The position numbers were made by a program, and so were the translations under genes. This document shows, in pieces, positions 6,474 through 7,696 of a stretch of DNA of 7,696 bases (within the stretch, counting starts at the first letter, position 1; the number at the start of each line of letters is the position of its first letter). The stretch lies in the NCBI GenBank assembly GCA_002321305.1, contig DCMF01000048.1, positions 1 to 7,696 on the forward strand, in the 5' to 3' direction. The stretch is from Verrucomicrobia bacterium UBA1629. GTDB taxonomy: Bacteria; Verrucomicrobiota; Kiritimatiellia; RFP12; UBA1067. A model generated the notes under the pieces. That model did no database searches and had not been told where the DNA came from. It saw nothing but the letters and a program-made list of their open reading frames with translations.

Positions 6474-6486
6474 GGGGTCAGACCCC
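6474..6486. repeat. REP-like palindrome GGGGTCAGACCCC
   Basis: Six-base arms GGGGTC and GACCCC flank a central A. It shares the core GGTCAGACC with the larger palindrome at 6552-6586. Dispersed palindromes of this kind are spread in many bacteria by REP-associated tyrosine transposases (RAYT). It marks the point where XylR homology stops. Confidence 0.6.
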
Positions 6487-6507
6487 AGTGCATAGGATGA
6501 GTGCATA
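6487..6507. repeat. 8-bp direct repeat beside the REP-like palindrome
   Basis: AGTGCATA occurs at 6487-6494 and again at 6500-6507. It directly abuts the GGGGTCAGACCCC element, so it may be part of that element or a scar of its insertion. Confidence 0.35.
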
Positions 6508-6551
6508 TGACTAGCCGCACTCCGTCCGCCGCGTCGATGCCCGCTCCGCGA

Positions 6552-6586
6552 ATTTACAAAATCAGGTCAGACCTGATTTTGTAAAT
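6552..6586. repeat. Perfect 35-base palindrome with the GGTCAGACC core
   Basis: Arms of 17 bases (ATTTACAAAATCAGGTC and its exact complement) flank a single A at 6569. The centre repeats the core of the 6474 element, with the same base at the axis. It begins 3 bases beyond the stop of the DUF3791-like gene and could end its transcript, although no T run follows. The 6487-6551 stretch between the two palindromes holds no gene I can see. Confidence 0.7.
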
Positions 6587-6589
6587 CGC

Positions 6590-6793
6590 TCACGCCCCTT
6601 GGCGGGCGATGTAGGCATCGATGTCGCCGAACACAAGCTTTTCGCTCATCGTGTGGAAAGCGCCGAAATACTTTCGGATGTAATCGTAGACATTGTAGTG
6701 CGTGAACAACTCGGCGACCTGCTTTCCCGTCAGGTTCTTCTCGCGTCGGTACAGCTCCATGCAAAAGACCATGTAGGCACCTTCCTCGCTCAT
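6590..6793 (-). CDS. DUF3791-like small protein
   Basis: A 67-residue protein. The run YMVFCMELYRREKNLTGKQV, then AELFTHYNVYDYIRKYF, LHT-like FHTMSEKLV and the closing DIDAYI, match the layout I know for DUF3791: a helical small protein usually encoded next to a DUF3990 gene. Its biochemical role is not established; as partner of a toxin-like protein it may be an antitoxin or accessory factor. AGGAGG (6806-6801) lies 7 bases before the ATG. The ATG shares its first base with the stop of the preceding gene (TGATG), so translation is coupled. The frame extends upstream to 7057 but that part only shadows the neighbour. Confidence 0.75.
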   Translation of the reverse strand: MSEEGAYMVFCMELYRREKNLTGKQVAELFTHYNVYDYIRKYFGAFHTMSEKLVFGDIDAYIARQGA

Positions 6794-7035
6794 CAGCCGG
6801 CCTCCTCTGGAAATGTGATTCTGCCGATCTCCCGCTCCTGCTGATACAGTTTGCAGAGCGTTTGGGGGGAATAATGCCACAACTTCAATTTCTCGTCCGC
6901 CAGCTTCTCGAAAAGGCTCGATCTGAAGAACCGTGCAGTCGCCTCGTTCTCGGAAACGCCGTCGGCCTCCGCCACGCACTGGACGACGGACGGCAAGAAG
7001 ACCGCGAGGAATGCGCCATATTGCTTTTCGCTCAT
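6793..7035 (-). CDS. Small conserved hypothetical protein of the DUF3990/DUF3791-like cassette
   Basis: An 80-residue acidic soluble protein without signal peptide or membrane segment. Recognisable pattern: FLPSVVQCVAEADGVSENEA, FFRSSLFEKLADEKLKLWHY and the ending GRITFPEEAG. I recall proteins with the outline 'SxLyxxLaDexTkLWhxSp ... GxIxxPEE' encoded between DUF3990-like and DUF3791-like genes in gut bacteria, but I know no named family or function. Its ATG overlaps the old stop of the toxin pseudogene (ATGA), and its own stop overlaps the next start, so the three genes form one coupled unit. It is mostly helical by composition. A possible role is antitoxin or structural partner. Confidence 0.72.
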   Translation of the reverse strand: MSEKQYGAFLAVFLPSVVQCVAEADGVSENEATARFFRSSLFEKLADEKLKLWHYSPQTLCKLYQQEREIGRITFPEEAG

Positions 7036-7227
7036 CCGCAGACCTCGCTTCCCTCAAATTTCAGCATCCGCAACGCCACCGAGTCGGAAAACGACTTTAC
7101 GTGCGAATTCGATTGCCTGATTACGATTCAATGTCGTATAGAATCCAGGGCCAAAGTCGAGCGTCCGAATCGGACGAATCAGTTTCGGTTCACGAACTTC
7201 CATACTGCTGCCGTGATAGACAATCAT
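7032..7227 (-). pseudogene. DUF3990-like (ADP-ribosyltransferase-fold toxin) gene with internal deletion
   Basis: From ATG 7227 the protein begins MIVYHGSSMEVREPKLIRPI and continues LDFGPGFYTTLNRNQAIEFA. This is the characteristic N-terminus of DUF3990, which has the YHGS and FGxGFYxT motifs of ADP-ribosyltransferase-like folds. In that frame it stops at 7054-7056 after 57 residues, where about 150-170 are normal. In the next frame, from about 7091, the sequence reads FSDSVALRMLKFEGSEVCG and ends at TGA 7032-7034, overlapping the next gene's ATG. That is what the family's C-terminus looks like. So roughly 100 residues between F41-V46 and the C-terminal tail have been lost, leaving a +1 shift. 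GAGGA (7238-7234) is its ribosome binding site. Confidence 0.75.
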
Positions 7228-7250
7228 GCTTATTCCTCAATAACGTGGGC

Positions 7251-7259
7251 AGTATACCA
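7251..7259 (-). promoter_or_regulatory. Extended -10 promoter of the toxin-like cassette
   Basis: TGGTATACT on the minus strand, the same nine bases as at 4503-4495. Initiation near 7244 would leave a leader of about 17 bases before ATG 7227. No matching -35 box is seen at 17 bases. Confidence 0.5.
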
Positions 7260-7307
7260 ATTTCCGTTGTCATGGGGCGTTGGCGATGGCAGGGACATGA
7301 GAAAGGA

Positions 7308-7472
7308 ATGAGAATTCTCGGAAACGCCATCATGCTTCACGCCTCGGCACTGCCGGAGATTCACAAGGACCCCGCCGACCGCTTCATCATCGCCACGGCA
7401 TTGCTGAACGGCTGCGTGGTCGTGACGGGGGATCGCCGGTTCCCAGAATATGGCGTCGAGACTATGCAATGA
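7308..7472 (+). pseudogene. C-terminal stub of a PIN-domain (VapC-like) toxin
   Basis: Read from ATG 7308, the 54 residues contain ALPEIHKDPADRFIIATALL and VVVTGDRRFPEYGVETM. This is the usual end of a PIN ribonuclease of the VapC type, with the acidic residues of the DPxDR and TGDRRF motifs (D21, D24, D42). The N-terminal half, with the first catalytic Asp (a 'lDTs' strand) and the Glu, is absent. Upstream is the promoter region of the opposite-strand cassette instead. The active site cannot be complete, so this is a truncated gene. No VapB-like antitoxin gene is seen. Confidence 0.72.
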
Positions 7473-7671
7473 CAAGAGCGGTATTGTTTTTGGCGACTAC
7501 GGCATCCGCCAATGACTCTGTCGCACGCAAGACGGCATTTGCAGTTCGCCATCCATCAACCTATTTCACTACGCGAACAATTCGGATGCCGTCTTTTTTC
7601 CATGCGTGTGAATCGTGCGCATCAATGTAAACAATCTTGACCTTTGAAAAAAGTCGTACGTGGCGCGAAGT
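7462..7671 (-). pseudogene. Unrecognised, apparently decayed coding sequence
   Basis: One minus-strand frame reads protein-like on both sides of an in-frame TAG at 7563-7561. Upstream (7671-7564) it contains KVKIVYIDAHDSHAWKKDGI, and downstream (7560-7465) ANAVLRATESLADAVVAKNN. Another TAG precedes at 7674-7672, and no start codon with a ribosome binding site is found. I recognise neither piece. The rest of 7473-7696 shows no other credible gene. Chance open frame is the alternative. Confidence 0.2.
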
Positions 7672-7696
7672 CTACCTCCCGCGACACTCCCCTTGC

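Noticed and set aside
6793..7057. Upstream extension of the DUF3791-like frame to 7057
   Set aside because: This part is an Arg-rich shadow of the 80-residue gene; the AGGAGG and the TGATG overlap place the start at 6793.
1..7696. CRISPR array, tRNA or rRNA genes, full insertion sequence
   Set aside because: No regularly spaced repeats, no cloverleaf or rRNA-like stretch and no transposase frame seen on either strand.

Overview
High-GC bacterial DNA with a strong GC bias at third codon positions in its core genes. A broken XylR-type (AraC/LacI-sensor) regulator, palindromes built on a GGTCAGACC core, and a DUF3990/DUF3791-like cassette together suggest a Kiritimatiellota, Lentisphaerota or other Verrucomicrobiota-like genome. 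That placement is an inference with low to moderate confidence. There are no rRNA genes, tRNA genes or CRISPR arrays.

Layout. (1) 1-770, plus strand: the 3' part of azlC and a complete azlD, a two-subunit branched-chain amino acid exporter, followed by a perfect 32-bp palindrome. (2) 863-about 4314, minus strand: a two-gene restriction-modification operon. A C5-cytosine methyltransferase comes first and overlaps a Sau3AI/MutH-type restriction endonuclease. The endonuclease carries an extra C-terminal LexA/UmuD-like (S24) domain with an apparently intact Ser/Lys dyad and a candidate Cys-Gly self-cleavage site. (3) 4315-4762: a gene-free control region of about 450 bases with five dyads, a short tandem repeat and two divergent extended -10 promoters, one for the RM operon and one for the next gene. 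(4) 4763-6100, plus: a MATE-family efflux transporter. (5) 6084-6586: a frameshifted remnant of a XylR-type regulator, cut off at one side by a pair of REP-like palindromes. (6) 6590-7227, minus: a compact three-gene cassette. Its first gene, a DUF3990 (ADP-ribosyltransferase-like toxin) homologue, has lost its middle by internal deletion, while the two small downstream partners are intact and translationally coupled. (7) 7308-7696: the C-terminal stub of a PIN/VapC toxin and unassigned, apparently decayed sequence, at visibly lower GC.

How it fits together. The left end (azlCD) and the MATE gene look like core or stable genes. The material between and to the right of them is accessory: a defence system and several dead or dying toxin/regulator genes. 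The most unusual item is the fusion of a Sau3AI-like nuclease to a UmuD/LexA-type self-cleaving domain, which could make restriction activity subject to proteolytic control. Next is the concentric dyad and odd start-codon context of the partner methyltransferase.
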